From Natronosalvus amylolyticus (GTDB lineage Archaea > Halobacteriota > Halobacteria > Halobacteriales > Natrialbaceae), in contig NZ_CP101156.1 in NCBI RefSeq assembly GCF_024298845.1, forward strand, positions 1,488,001-1,552,000: DNA of 64,000 bases, given 5' to 3'. Below are positions 9,045 to 16,475 of this stretch, one piece after another. Within the stretch, counting starts at the first letter, position 1. Each line of letters begins with the position of its first letter. Below the pieces are notes generated by a model. It made no database searches and had not been told where the DNA came from. It saw only the letters and a list, made by a program, of their open reading frames with translations. The position numbers and the translations under genes are program-made.

Positions 9045-9626
9045 ATGGCTACTTCGAACCAGCCGGTCGACCTGGTCGATGGCGACGTGGTACAGTCGTT
9101 CGCTCGAGCAGCCCTTCTCGCGGCGTTGATCAGCGCAACCGCGTACGTCTCGATTCCGCTCCCGGTATCGCCAGTTCCATTGACACTCCAGGTACTGTTC
9201 GTTTGTCTCGCCGGCCTCGCTCTTGGGCCAGTCTGGGGGCCCGTTGCGATGGTCCTCTATCTCGCTGCAGGAGCAATCGGTATCCCCGTCTTCGCCGGCG
9301 GCAACGGCGGAATCGGCCACCTGTTCGGACATACGGGCGGGTACCTCTGGTCGTACCCGGTTGCAGCGTTCGTCATCGGGGCGATGGTACATCGTGGGCG
9401 AACCCTCAGGGAACTCACAGCCGTCTCGATACCCGTCCTCGCGGTGAGCCTGGTTTCGGGCCTGACGCTCATCTACGGCATCGGCGTTCCGTGGCTCGCC
9501 TCGGTGCTCGAAATTAGTCTTGCAGAGGCATTCGTGCTGGGTGCGGCCTACTACATCCCACTCGATCTGGTGAAACTCGCCGCAGCCGCCGCTATCGTCA
9601 AAAGCGGCCGCATCGAGACGGTCTGA
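9045..9626 (+). CDS. bioY: Biotin ECF transporter S component BioY
   Basis: 193 aa, six predicted membrane helices. The family signature is clear: the ISATAYVSIPLPVSPVPLTLQ start and the conserved GGIGHLFGHTGGYLW loop (about residues 86-100), typical of BioY, followed by FVIGAMVHRG. BioY binds biotin at the outer face and passes it to the energy-coupling module encoded by the next two genes. A BirA-like operator lies directly upstream. The start at 9045 fits a leaderless transcript. Confidence 0.95.
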   Translation: MATSNQPVDLVDGDVVQSFARAALLAALISATAYVSIPLPVSPVPLTLQVLFVCLAGLALGPVWGPVAMVLYLAAGAIGIPVFAGGNGGIGHLFGHTGGYLWSYPVAAFVIGAMVHRGRTLRELTAVSIPVLAVSLVSGLTLIYGIGVPWLASVLEISLAEAFVLGAAYYIPLDLVKLAAAAAIVKSGRIETV

Positions 9627-9630
9627 CCCG

Positions 9631-10353
9631 ATGATCGAGTTTCGGTCCGTCTGTCACACCATCGCCGACGTCGAGGTACTCAGCGACGTCTCCCTCGAGA
9701 TTGGCGACGGCGAGTTCGTTCTGGTGGCTGGGGCCAACGGAAGTGGAAAGACGACCCTGTTGCGTCACTGCAACGGCCTGCTCACACCCACTTCTGGAAC
9801 CGTACTCGTCGACGGCACACCGGTCGAAGACGACCTCGTGGCGGCACGGACAGCCGTCGGTATGGTCTTTCAGCAACCTCGAGACCAGTTCGTCGCCGCA
9901 ACCATCGGCGAAGACGTGGCCTTCGGCCCCGAAAACCTCGGCCTCGAACGTGCAGAAATCGACGACCGAGTGCAGCGAGCGCTCGAAGCCGTCCGCCTCG
10001 AGGGACGCGAAACCGAGCGTATACAAACGCTTTCCGGCGGCGAACAGTCGAGAGTCGCCATCGCCGGCGCGCTCGCGATGGAGCCGACCCATCTGGTGCT
10101 CGACGAGCCGTTCACCGGCCTCGACGAACCCGCCAGACAGTCCGTGCTCGAGCACCTCCGCACGCTTTCTGCGGCGGGGACAGGGATCATCGTGGCCACG
10201 CACGACCTGCGTGACCTCCACGCGATTGTTGACCGAATCATCGCCATGCGCGATGGCGAAATCGTCCTCGACGACGAGCCGAAACGGGCACTCGCCGAAC
10301 TCGAGGCCCTGAACGTCCGCGTTCCCGAAGCGGGAGCGGAGACTCGAGCCTGA
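9631..10353 (+). CDS. bioM: ECF transporter ATPase (BioM/EcfA type)
   Basis: 240 aa ABC ATPase. Walker A GANGSGKTT (about 34-42), Q-loop VFQQPRDQF (about 79-87), signature LSGGE (about 135-139), Walker B HLVLDEP (about 154-160) and the H-loop ATHD are present. It starts 4 bp after bioY, so the three genes form one operon (bioY-bioM-bioN). The context assigns it to biotin uptake, although such ATPases can be shared among S components. Confidence 0.92.
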   Translation: MIEFRSVCHTIADVEVLSDVSLEIGDGEFVLVAGANGSGKTTLLRHCNGLLTPTSGTVLVDGTPVEDDLVAARTAVGMVFQQPRDQFVAATIGEDVAFGPENLGLERAEIDDRVQRALEAVRLEGRETERIQTLSGGEQSRVAIAGALAMEPTHLVLDEPFTGLDEPARQSVLEHLRTLSAAGTGIIVATHDLRDLHAIVDRIIAMRDGEIVLDDEPKRALAELEALNVRVPEAGAETRA

Positions 10354-10374
10354 GTGTCGCCATCCAATAGATCA

Positions 10375-11079
10375 ATGCTCACCTACGAACCCGACGACAC
10401 GCTCGCTCATCGTCTCGACCCGCGATCGAAGCTCGCGGTCCAGGTCGGGTTCGCTGCGAGCGCACTCGCGCATACGACGCCCTCCGCCCTCGCCGTACTG
10501 ACTGGGCTCGCACTCGGGTTGCTCTGGAGTGCACGAGTCCCCCTCCGCCAGGCCCTGTACGCCTACCGTTTTGCCCTGCCCCTGCTGGCCCTGGCACCAC
10601 TCGTCAGTGCGTTCACACTCGGGGCACCCTGGTTCGATCCCCAGGCGGCACTCGTTCCCGCACTGGCAAGCTACCGCGTGCTGTTGATCATCCTCGTCAG
10701 CGCTGCCTACATCCGCTCGACGCCCGTCCGGGACTCTCGAGCGGCCATTCAACGAACGGTCCCCGGCAAACCCGGCCAGTTGCTCGGCATGGGCGTTGCA
10801 CTCGTCTTTCGGTTCCTCCCACTGCTCAGACAGGACCTCGAGACGATTCGTGACGCCTCGGCCGCCAGACTCGGTACCGAGCGAAGCCTCCTCGAACGTG
10901 TCGTCCACATCGGAACCGTCTCGCTCGAGCGGGCGTTCACCCGCGCTGACCGGCTCTCGCTCGCGCTGCAGGCACGGTGTTTCGCCTGGAACCCGACGCT
11001 GCCGCCGCTGGTGCTGACCCGTGGAGACGCTCCCGCATTCGCGCTGGCAGGTGTGCTCGTCGTGACAGTGCTGTTGTAA
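10375..11079 (+). CDS. bioN: ECF transporter transmembrane (T) component, BioN/EcfT type
   Basis: 234 aa with four or five hydrophobic segments. The start YEPDDTLAHRLDPRSKLAVQ holds the family's typical HxLDPRxKL motif. Later come the coupling-helix motifs with Ala-Arg/Arg-Gly-like groups (DASAARLG near residues 157-164 and ALQARCF near 198-204). The start is set at 10375 because the conserved region begins there; an ATG/GTG seven codons upstream overlaps the intergenic spacer. It couples BioM hydrolysis to BioY. Confidence 0.9.
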   Translation: MLTYEPDDTLAHRLDPRSKLAVQVGFAASALAHTTPSALAVLTGLALGLLWSARVPLRQALYAYRFALPLLALAPLVSAFTLGAPWFDPQAALVPALASYRVLLIILVSAAYIRSTPVRDSRAAIQRTVPGKPGQLLGMGVALVFRFLPLLRQDLETIRDASAARLGTERSLLERVVHIGTVSLERAFTRADRLSLALQARCFAWNPTLPPLVLTRGDAPAFALAGVLVVTVLL

Positions 11080-11107
11080 GCGTCGCTGAGACGGCGTTCG
11101 GGACGGC

Positions 11108-11821
11108 TTACGACTCGACGGGTTCGATAACCGCTCTGTCGTCTCCCACGAGCGCGGACTCGAGTGCGTCGCGGACCGCCTCGTAGCCGATATCTTGATT
11201 TGCCAGCGCCAAACTCCCGACAGACCGCCTATCGAACGGGACATCCAGTGCGCCGTACACCGCCTCGAGCACGGCAGCCAGTTCGTGGGCCCCAGTGACG
11301 ATGGCAATTCCCGAAACGACGGCGGCCTCGCGCTGGACCCGCTGGGCGATACCGACCACTTTCCGCGGCGCATTCGCCTTCCCGGCAGTGAGCGAAAGCG
11401 AGTGCGCGCCCGGACAGAAGGAGTCGGCGGGTTCTCCACGGCTCACCTCGAGACCCAGGCCGTCGAGCGCGTTTTCGACGTCGCTCGTGAGTCGCTCGTA
11501 CCGGTCGTCAGTCCCTCGTCGGAAATCCGCGACCGGTTCAGCGCGGGCGAACGCCAGCGTGGTCGTTCCGTCGTAGACGACTGCTCGGCCGCCGACCCGT
11601 CTTTGGACCGGTGGGAAACCGTGTTCCGCAGCGGCCGATCGAGCCATCTCGTAGCCCTCGAGGCGGCTATCGCGACGACCGAACGCGACCTGCCGATGGG
11701 GTGTCCAGACGCGAACCGCGCGCTCGCCTTCGGCCGCAACCTCGAGCAAGCGACCGCTGGCTGCCCGGTCGTCTTCGATGGTCGAGGCGCGACCCCGAAG
11801 CACTCGAACGGATTGCGTCAT
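11108..11821 (-). CDS. Lipoate/biotin-protein ligase-fold protein (LplA-like)
   Basis: 237 aa of the BPL/LPL catalytic fold. The substrate loop RRVGGRAVVYDG (about 74-85) corresponds to the RRxGGGxVxHD of lipoate ligases, and APRKVVGIAQR (about 151-161) carries the candidate catalytic Lys. It is convergent with bioN with a 28-bp gap. Members attach lipoate or octanoate to 2-oxoacid dehydrogenase E2 or GcvH. The third Gly of the loop is Arg and the His is Tyr, so the specificity may differ. Biotin ligation is possible given the neighbours but is not shown by sequence. Confidence 0.82.
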   Translation of the reverse strand: MTQSVRVLRGRASTIEDDRAASGRLLEVAAEGERAVRVWTPHRQVAFGRRDSRLEGYEMARSAAAEHGFPPVQRRVGGRAVVYDGTTTLAFARAEPVADFRRGTDDRYERLTSDVENALDGLGLEVSRGEPADSFCPGAHSLSLTAGKANAPRKVVGIAQRVQREAAVVSGIAIVTGAHELAAVLEAVYGALDVPFDRRSVGSLALANQDIGYEAVRDALESALVGDDRAVIEPVES

Positions 11822-11873
11822 GGCGACGGCTTCGAGCCGAGGTATCTAAAGCCCCGCGACCCCACCTCGAAAT

Positions 11874-12863
11874 ATGGACTCGTCGGTGATAGTCGACTCG
11901 TCGTTTCTGTCCCACACCGTCAGATTCTCGCTGTACAACTCGCCGTACACCGCCCACGACCGAGGCTCTGCCATCGACCTCTATCCTGGAACGCTTGCGG
12001 ACGGACGAACCACCGTCGCACCGTCACCAGTCTCGGGGACCGTCCTCGAAACCCGGAGCGTCCGTGCGCCCGCAAAGCCGTACGCGCCAGAACACGACCA
12101 CCTGATTTTACTCTCGTGTGACGGTCCGCCGTCCGTCGCCGGTCTCGTCGCCCGAATACTGCACGTCGATCCCGACGTCGAACCCGGCGAGTACGTGGAC
12201 GCCGGCGACTCGCTTGGCACGCTCGTCCGCGCCGGATTTTTCGCCCCCTGGGTCGACAACCACCTGCACGTCGGTTTTCGGAAGCCAGACCAGAACCATC
12301 ACCGAGCCAGCGGCTCGCTCGAGCTGTCACTCGACATCGACGTCACTCCCCTCGAGTGGGACGGCACCGGCACCGTCGTCGAGACGGGAGAGACCTACGC
12401 CGTCCTCGACCAACCCGTACACCCCACCCCAGGTTCGGGCTTCGTTGGCGTTGGCGCCACCAGACACAGAGGAAGGGGGACGGCCAAAAGGGGGACAGCG
12501 ACGGACAGAAGACAAGAGACAGCAACGGCGACAACAGGCGTGCTCGATGGCGGGCTTCCCCATTACCAGGGCGGTGGCTTTCTCGAGCCTGATAGGTCGA
12601 GTGACGAACGCCACTCTCCGTCTGAGCGGACGGACGGCACCGTCAACCTCCTCGGCACTGACCTCGGATCCGTAACCGGACGAACGATTACCTGGGACGA
12701 CGTGACCGTCACCGTAGATGGAACGCCGATTACTGGCCTCTCCTGTTTTTGCGCTCGAGACGGTGGGTTCGGAGCGAAACTCATCTGTCCCGACCACCAC
12801 CTCGAGCGAGGGGCGATGGTGCACGTTGACATCGACACCCACGCGCACCAGAAAAGAATCTGA
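11874..12863 (+). CDS. M23 peptidase/LytM-like fold protein, haloarchaeal
   Basis: 329 aa, no signal peptide seen. The part HDRGSAIDLYPG (about 28-39), then VAPSPVSGTVLET and DNHLHVGF (about 127-134), follows the order of an M23/LytM domain, with HxH conserved as HLH. The first zinc-ligand motif HxxxD is stretched to H-x6-D, so catalysis is uncertain. A low-complexity Gly/Arg/Thr-rich insertion (about 199-224) separates a C-terminal beta-rich part with paired Cys (SCFCARDGGFGAKLICPDHH). The role is unknown; it could be a cytoplasmic member of the fold. Confidence 0.65.
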   Translation: MDSSVIVDSSFLSHTVRFSLYNSPYTAHDRGSAIDLYPGTLADGRTTVAPSPVSGTVLETRSVRAPAKPYAPEHDHLILLSCDGPPSVAGLVARILHVDPDVEPGEYVDAGDSLGTLVRAGFFAPWVDNHLHVGFRKPDQNHHRASGSLELSLDIDVTPLEWDGTGTVVETGETYAVLDQPVHPTPGSGFVGVGATRHRGRGTAKRGTATDRRQETATATTGVLDGGLPHYQGGGFLEPDRSSDERHSPSERTDGTVNLLGTDLGSVTGRTITWDDVTVTVDGTPITGLSCFCARDGGFGAKLICPDHHLERGAMVHVDIDTHAHQKRI

Positions 12864-12917
12864 CGAGCGGGCACCAACGGAAAGGGTTAGGTTGCTCAAG
12901 GCCACTACTCATTCCCA

Positions 12918-13151
12918 ATGACTGCACTGAACGCTGACTTGCTGATCGAGTTCGCCGTCCTTCTCGCCTACGCTCTGGCTGCCGGGATACTGACGGCACT
13001 TGGTGCTGCAGCCGAGTACTTCAGTCTCCAGTACCTGGGTTCCGGCGAACTCGTCGTGGCCCTCTGGCTCGCGGCTATGGGTGCCATCATGCTGTACGCC
13101 GGCGTCGTCGGCATCGGCTACCGCAAACTGTTCGCACAGATCGTCGGTTAA
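12918..13151 (+). CDS. Small two-TM membrane protein
   Basis: 77 aa with two hydrophobic helices (about 9-33 and 43-68) joined by the loop EYFSLQYLGSG. The second helix is Gly/Ala-rich (LVVALWLAAMGAIMLYAGVVGIGY). It resembles small haloarchaeal membrane proteins of unknown function. The start has a good position 55 bp after the M23-like gene; its own promoter is possible. Confidence 0.75.
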   Translation: MTALNADLLIEFAVLLAYALAAGILTALGAAAEYFSLQYLGSGELVVALWLAAMGAIMLYAGVVGIGYRKLFAQIVG

Positions 13152-13219
13152 GGCTTCGGACAATCACTCGAGGTCGCTGGAAACGAAGGAGGAACGATCA
13201 GTTACTCGAGACCCACAGA

Positions 13220-13807
13220 TTATAGTCGGCGACAATCCGGGCAGACCAGTTGGCCGTTGGCATCCTGTAGCGAATCGGTGAGCGAGCCACAGGCCTCACA
13301 GACGCCCTGCGTGCTGAACTCGTCGTTGCCGTTGCCGTTAGTGAGCAACGTCTGTCCGACCTCACCCTCCGGCTCGGCCGCCGGTCCGCTCGAGACCGGT
13401 TCCCCCGTCGCGTTTGCCGCCCCCTGGAACGAACCCGTCACGGCGATCACGTCGCGCTGGGTCAACACGCCCAGTACGTCGTCTTCGTCCTCTACGACGA
13501 GATTACGGATGTTTTCTCGAGCCATCATATCGGCCGCGTCGGTTACTGAACGGTCCGCTTCGATCGACAGCACCGGCGAGGACATGACGTCGCCGACGGT
13601 CGTCGTAGCCGGGTCGGCTTCCTCCTCTACGAGGCCGAGAACGTCCCATTCAGTCATGATACCGACTGCCTCTGAGCCGCGAACAACCAAGACACAGCCG
13701 GCGCGTTCGTGACGCATCAGCCGAACGGCACCAAGCACGCTGTCAGATTCACTCACCCCGACGTATTCAGTGGTGAGGGTTTCTCTGACCGAGAGATTAG
13801 ATTCCAT
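13220..13807 (-). CDS. CBS-pair protein with C-terminal zinc ribbon
   Basis: 195 aa. Two CBS motifs (about 8-62 and 71-124) form one Bateman module that usually binds adenosyl nucleotides; GIMTEWDVLG and GVLTQRDVIAV are the characteristic ends. After an Asn/Gly-rich linker a zinc ribbon follows (CEAC at about 168-171 and CPDC at about 189-192). Such proteins are abundant in haloarchaea and probably sense energy state; the partner is unknown. Confidence 0.88.
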   Translation of the reverse strand: MESNLSVRETLTTEYVGVSESDSVLGAVRLMRHERAGCVLVVRGSEAVGIMTEWDVLGLVEEEADPATTTVGDVMSSPVLSIEADRSVTDAADMMARENIRNLVVEDEDDVLGVLTQRDVIAVTGSFQGAANATGEPVSSGPAAEPEGEVGQTLLTNGNGNDEFSTQGVCEACGSLTDSLQDANGQLVCPDCRRL

Positions 13808-13930
13808 ATCCTAATAGACTGCACTGACGACCTAAAAACTACCTCCAGCACGTTTATACACTCACACACCGAATTGTCGGGTCTTGCTGTTCGTCTCGAG
13901 TGCGGTTGGTGTGGACCTTCGAGGGACCCG

Positions 13931-14692
13931 TTACCGCTCGAGTTCGACCTGCGTGCCGCGTGCTCGACATCGTTCGAGGGCGTGTTTTGCCGCATACCCT
14001 GCGTCGTGTGCGCTCTCACCCCGCCCGACACCCACCTGGAGAGCTACTTCAACGTCCGACTCGACGTGTTCGATAGCATCGACGTAGTCCGCACGCTCGA
14101 GGTCCGGGCAGACGACGATAATGTTGTCACCGCCGACGAAGAACGAGAGGCTGTCGTGGGCGTGGCGCATGTAGCGCATGAGCGAGGCGTAGCCCTGTTC
14201 GATTTCGATGAAACTGTCGAACGCGTTGAGTTCGTCGGTGTACTCGCCGGTCGCGTCGATCACGTCGAAGTGAGCGATCTGGAGGTCCTCGGGCGTTCGA
14301 TACGCAGTATCGATGGTCCGGCCATCAAGGATTTCGCGCCGGTTTTCGTCCTGGGCGCTACCGGCATCCTGAATCAACGAGGTGGCGTCAGAGAGCGCCT
14401 GTGCCGGCGTCGTCCCCGTTGCGACGCCGAGACTGAGCGTGACCGGATAGCGGTTCCCCACCGACTCCTGTAACAGCCGGTGGTCCTCCAGGTCGAGGCC
14501 GTTCGTCACGGCGATCATATTGTCGAAGCGAGTAAAGAAAACGTAGCCGTTCCGGTTGCCGACGAACTGGGAAATGTCGGCATACAGTCGCGACTGGAGA
14601 GTCTGTAGATCCGCCTCGCGTCGCGGCTCCGGGGTTACCGTCCACGGCCCGTAGTTGTCGATCTGAACCAGTGTCACCTGCGTGTTCGTCAC
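13931..14692 (-). CDS. arfA: GTP cyclohydrolase III (ArfA)
   Basis: 253 aa. The archaeal type III enzyme converts GTP to formylaminopyrimidine ribonucleotide phosphate, the first step of archaeal riboflavin/F420 synthesis. Diagnostic pieces are TQVTLVQIDNYGPWTVTPEPRREADLQ at the N-terminus (given here only in part: QIDNYGPW), FFTRFDNMIAVTNG, and the second-half repeat FVGGDNIIVVCP, matching the two diverged cyclase-like palm domains. The GTG start at 14692 is supported by a TATA box 30 nt upstream; a longer ATG frame from 14797 would span the promoter. Confidence 0.93.
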   Translation of the reverse strand: MTNTQVTLVQIDNYGPWTVTPEPRREADLQTLQSRLYADISQFVGNRNGYVFFTRFDNMIAVTNGLDLEDHRLLQESVGNRYPVTLSLGVATGTTPAQALSDATSLIQDAGSAQDENRREILDGRTIDTAYRTPEDLQIAHFDVIDATGEYTDELNAFDSFIEIEQGYASLMRYMRHAHDSLSFFVGGDNIIVVCPDLERADYVDAIEHVESDVEVALQVGVGRGESAHDAGYAAKHALERCRARGTQVELER

Positions 14693-14713
14693 GGTATTGC
14701 TTCGTTTCGAACG

Positions 14714-14731
14714 GTATCGTATAAGCGATAC
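14714..14731 (-). promoter_or_regulatory. arfA promoter: TATA box inside a palindrome
   Basis: On the minus strand GTATCG-CTTATA-CGATAC forms a perfect 6-bp inverted repeat around the TATA-like hexamer, about 30 nt before the GTG start of arfA. This could be a basal promoter with a chance palindrome or an operator for a flavin- or F420-related regulator; the second is speculation. Confidence 0.5.
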
Positions 14732-14854
14732 GTAATCCAGATCTGAGATGGGGTCAGTATCACCTCGTCGGATCGACAATGCAGCATTGTTGCTCACAGT
14801 TGCGAGCGCGAGAAACGAAATCGAAACACGCCAAATTCCACCCCTGGGGCGCTG

Positions 14855-15175
14855 TTAGGCCGATTTCTGCTTTGGGTTCGAACCGACCGGATGATAGTCC
14901 CAGAAGTTGCCTTTCCGCATCGCCGCACCGACAGCCTTGTGCATGTCCACGATGGTTTCGAACTCCTCGGGTTCGACGTACTCGAAGATTTCACGCAAAG
15001 CGACGACCGACTGGTGGTTGATTCGAATCGGTTCGTCACCGTGGGCCTCGACAAAGGCATCACGCTCGAGCGGGAAGTCTTCGTCCTCGTCGACTTTCTT
15101 GGCGATGACCGCCATATCGAACTTGCGCATTCCCTCGCTGCCTTCGTCCCCGTCCGGATCGTGTGGCCAGTCCAT
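14855..15175 (-). CDS. DUF5785-type conserved haloarchaeal protein
   Basis: 106 aa beginning MDWPHDPDGDEGSEGMRKFDM, a start highly typical of the haloarchaeal family I know as DUF5785. It is acidic with helices (FVEAHGDEPIRINHQSVVAL, FETIVDMHKAVGAAM). Function unknown. The start is the internal ATG at 15175; the longer frame to 15259 adds unconserved sequence. Confidence 0.75.
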   Translation of the reverse strand: MDWPHDPDGDEGSEGMRKFDMAVIAKKVDEDEDFPLERDAFVEAHGDEPIRINHQSVVALREIFEYVEPEEFETIVDMHKAVGAAMRKGNFWDYHPVGSNPKQKSA

Positions 15176-15641
15176 ACCGGAAGGTGTGGGTGGGTGGCGC
15201 AAAAGCGTTACTGTCCAACCCAAAGATCCACCCGAGACAGCCTCGACACCTCGGGACACCGAACACGGTACTCGAGGGAGTCAGTCCGGTCATCTTGCAC
15301 CGTTTCCAAGTAATAAATTAGCTGCTGTTTATTAAAAGTCTGCAAGTCGTCAGAACTGGCGCCGACGACCCCTCAGAATTGGCGACCCATAATAAGAACG
15401 GAAATAGACACAGTGGCACCAGTTCACGGATTTTTCGGGTGCCGAGGAAACAGACTCTCTCGAGAACCGAACCCGTACACAAAAGAAAGTGATTTGGAAA
15501 GCAGATGCATAGGAACGGGCGAATTAGCCAGTATACTCTACAGTATGTGTGTTAGCCGATGGGGGATCGGTTATCAATTTATTGTTGTTAACCTTATCGC
15601 AGTATATCTCATAAAATTCTTAGAAGTTTATTAATTACGGT
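15176..15641. other. Gene-free AT-rich stretch upstream of rdfA
   Basis: The 465 bp hold no supported gene of normal size. A+T content rises sharply after 15300. An inverted repeat TAATAAA-N10-TTTATTA sits at 15311-15334. TATA-like CATAAAATT (15610-15618) and TTTATTAATTA (15627-15637) precede the short ORF and rdfA. Confidence 0.5.
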
Positions 15642-15788
15642 ATGCTGAGGTCCCGGCCGATCACCACCTGGCCGACCACGGAAACCGGTACACACGAATA
15701 CATCGAACTCGAACCCGTCCGTATGAACGCAAACACGATCCAACCGAAGGCAGGTCGCGAACCGCGAGGGGCCAACGATGCCAACTAA
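15642..15788 (+). CDS. Possible 48-aa leader ORF overlapping rdfA
   Basis: An ATG at 15642 opens a 48-codon frame that ends with a TAA at 15786-15788, overlapping the first 11 bp of rdfA in another frame. A TATA-like CATAAAATT centred about 28 nt upstream would give a leaderless start. The peptide (MLRSRPITTWPTTETGTHEY...) has no recognised domain. It may be a translationally coupled leader or simply an untranslated leader region; a 21-codon version starting at 15723 is also possible. Confidence 0.3.
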   Translation: MLRSRPITTWPTTETGTHEYIELEPVRMNANTIQPKAGREPRGANDAN

Positions 15789-16374
15789 GGTGGCCCGTCT
15801 GCTCGAGGAAGAGCCACTCGACGGCCTCGGATTCGAACTCGAGCAACGGTGGCTCGGCGAGGGATACGAACGCGAAAGCTTGCGGGCACTCGCCAGGCGA
15901 TTCAACGTCCGGCTCCTCGAAGAACGCCTCTCACAGGCCGGCCAATCCCCGCTCGACGGCGAAGCCGAAAACACGTACCGACTGCTCACCGACGACGACG
16001 TCAGTGCCGGGATGCGTATCCAGGCAGAACGGGAACTCGAACGTGCGGGCATCGACGTCGATAGGTTACGTTCCTCGTTCGTCTCCCATCAGGCGATTCA
16101 CACCTACCTGACGACCGATCGAGAACTCGAGGGTCCGGGGAACGAGACCTCGCCTGAAGAGCGACTCGAGAAAGATACAGACTCGATTCAACGGCTCTCG
16201 AGCCGACTCGCCGCCGTCACCGAAGACACCATCGAGCGACACGCGAGTTCGGGTTCCATCGAACACGAATCCGTCTCCGTCCTCGTCGACGTGAACGTCC
16301 TGTGTGAATCCTGTGGAGAGCAGTACGACGTGCGGACGTTCCTCGAGGAAGGCGGTTGTGGCTGCGAAGAATGA
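15778..16374 (+). CDS. rdfA: Rod-determining factor RdfA-like protein
   Basis: 198 aa. The N-terminal block LLEEEPLDGLGFELEQRWLG, the middle SPLDGEAENTYRLLTDDDVSAGMR and SHQAIHTYLT are the conserved core of the haloarchaeal RdfA family, linked to rod-shape formation in Haloferax. The C-terminus has a four-Cys zinc-ribbon-like cluster (CESCGEQY and GGCGCEE, about residues 178-196). It is followed 101 bp later by an SMC-related gene, the pairing usually seen for this family. How it acts is not known. Confidence 0.85.
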   Translation: MPTKVARLLEEEPLDGLGFELEQRWLGEGYERESLRALARRFNVRLLEERLSQAGQSPLDGEAENTYRLLTDDDVSAGMRIQAERELERAGIDVDRLRSSFVSHQAIHTYLTTDRELEGPGNETSPEERLEKDTDSIQRLSSRLAAVTEDTIERHASSGSIEHESVSVLVDVNVLCESCGEQYDVRTFLEEGGCGCEE

Positions 16375-16443
16375 GCGGCCACGAGTACGGACGGCGTGGT
16401 CAGTCTCGGAGCGAACGGCACAACTGCCCCGATTCGACGTAAC

Positions 16444-16452
16444 CATATAAGT
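16444..16452 (+). promoter_or_regulatory. TATA box of the SMC-related gene
   Basis: CATATAAGT lies centred 28 nt before the ATG at 16476, the haloarchaeal spacing for a leaderless mRNA. This gives the SMC-related gene its own promoter in addition to any read-through from rdfA. Confidence 0.65.
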
Positions 16453-16475
16453 AGGTCCTCCCCCAAAGGCTCCCA

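Noticed and set aside
10372-11439. Leftward 355-codon frame opposite the T component and ligase
   Set aside because: Crosses two real genes on both strands, Arg/Glu/Gly-rich shadow.
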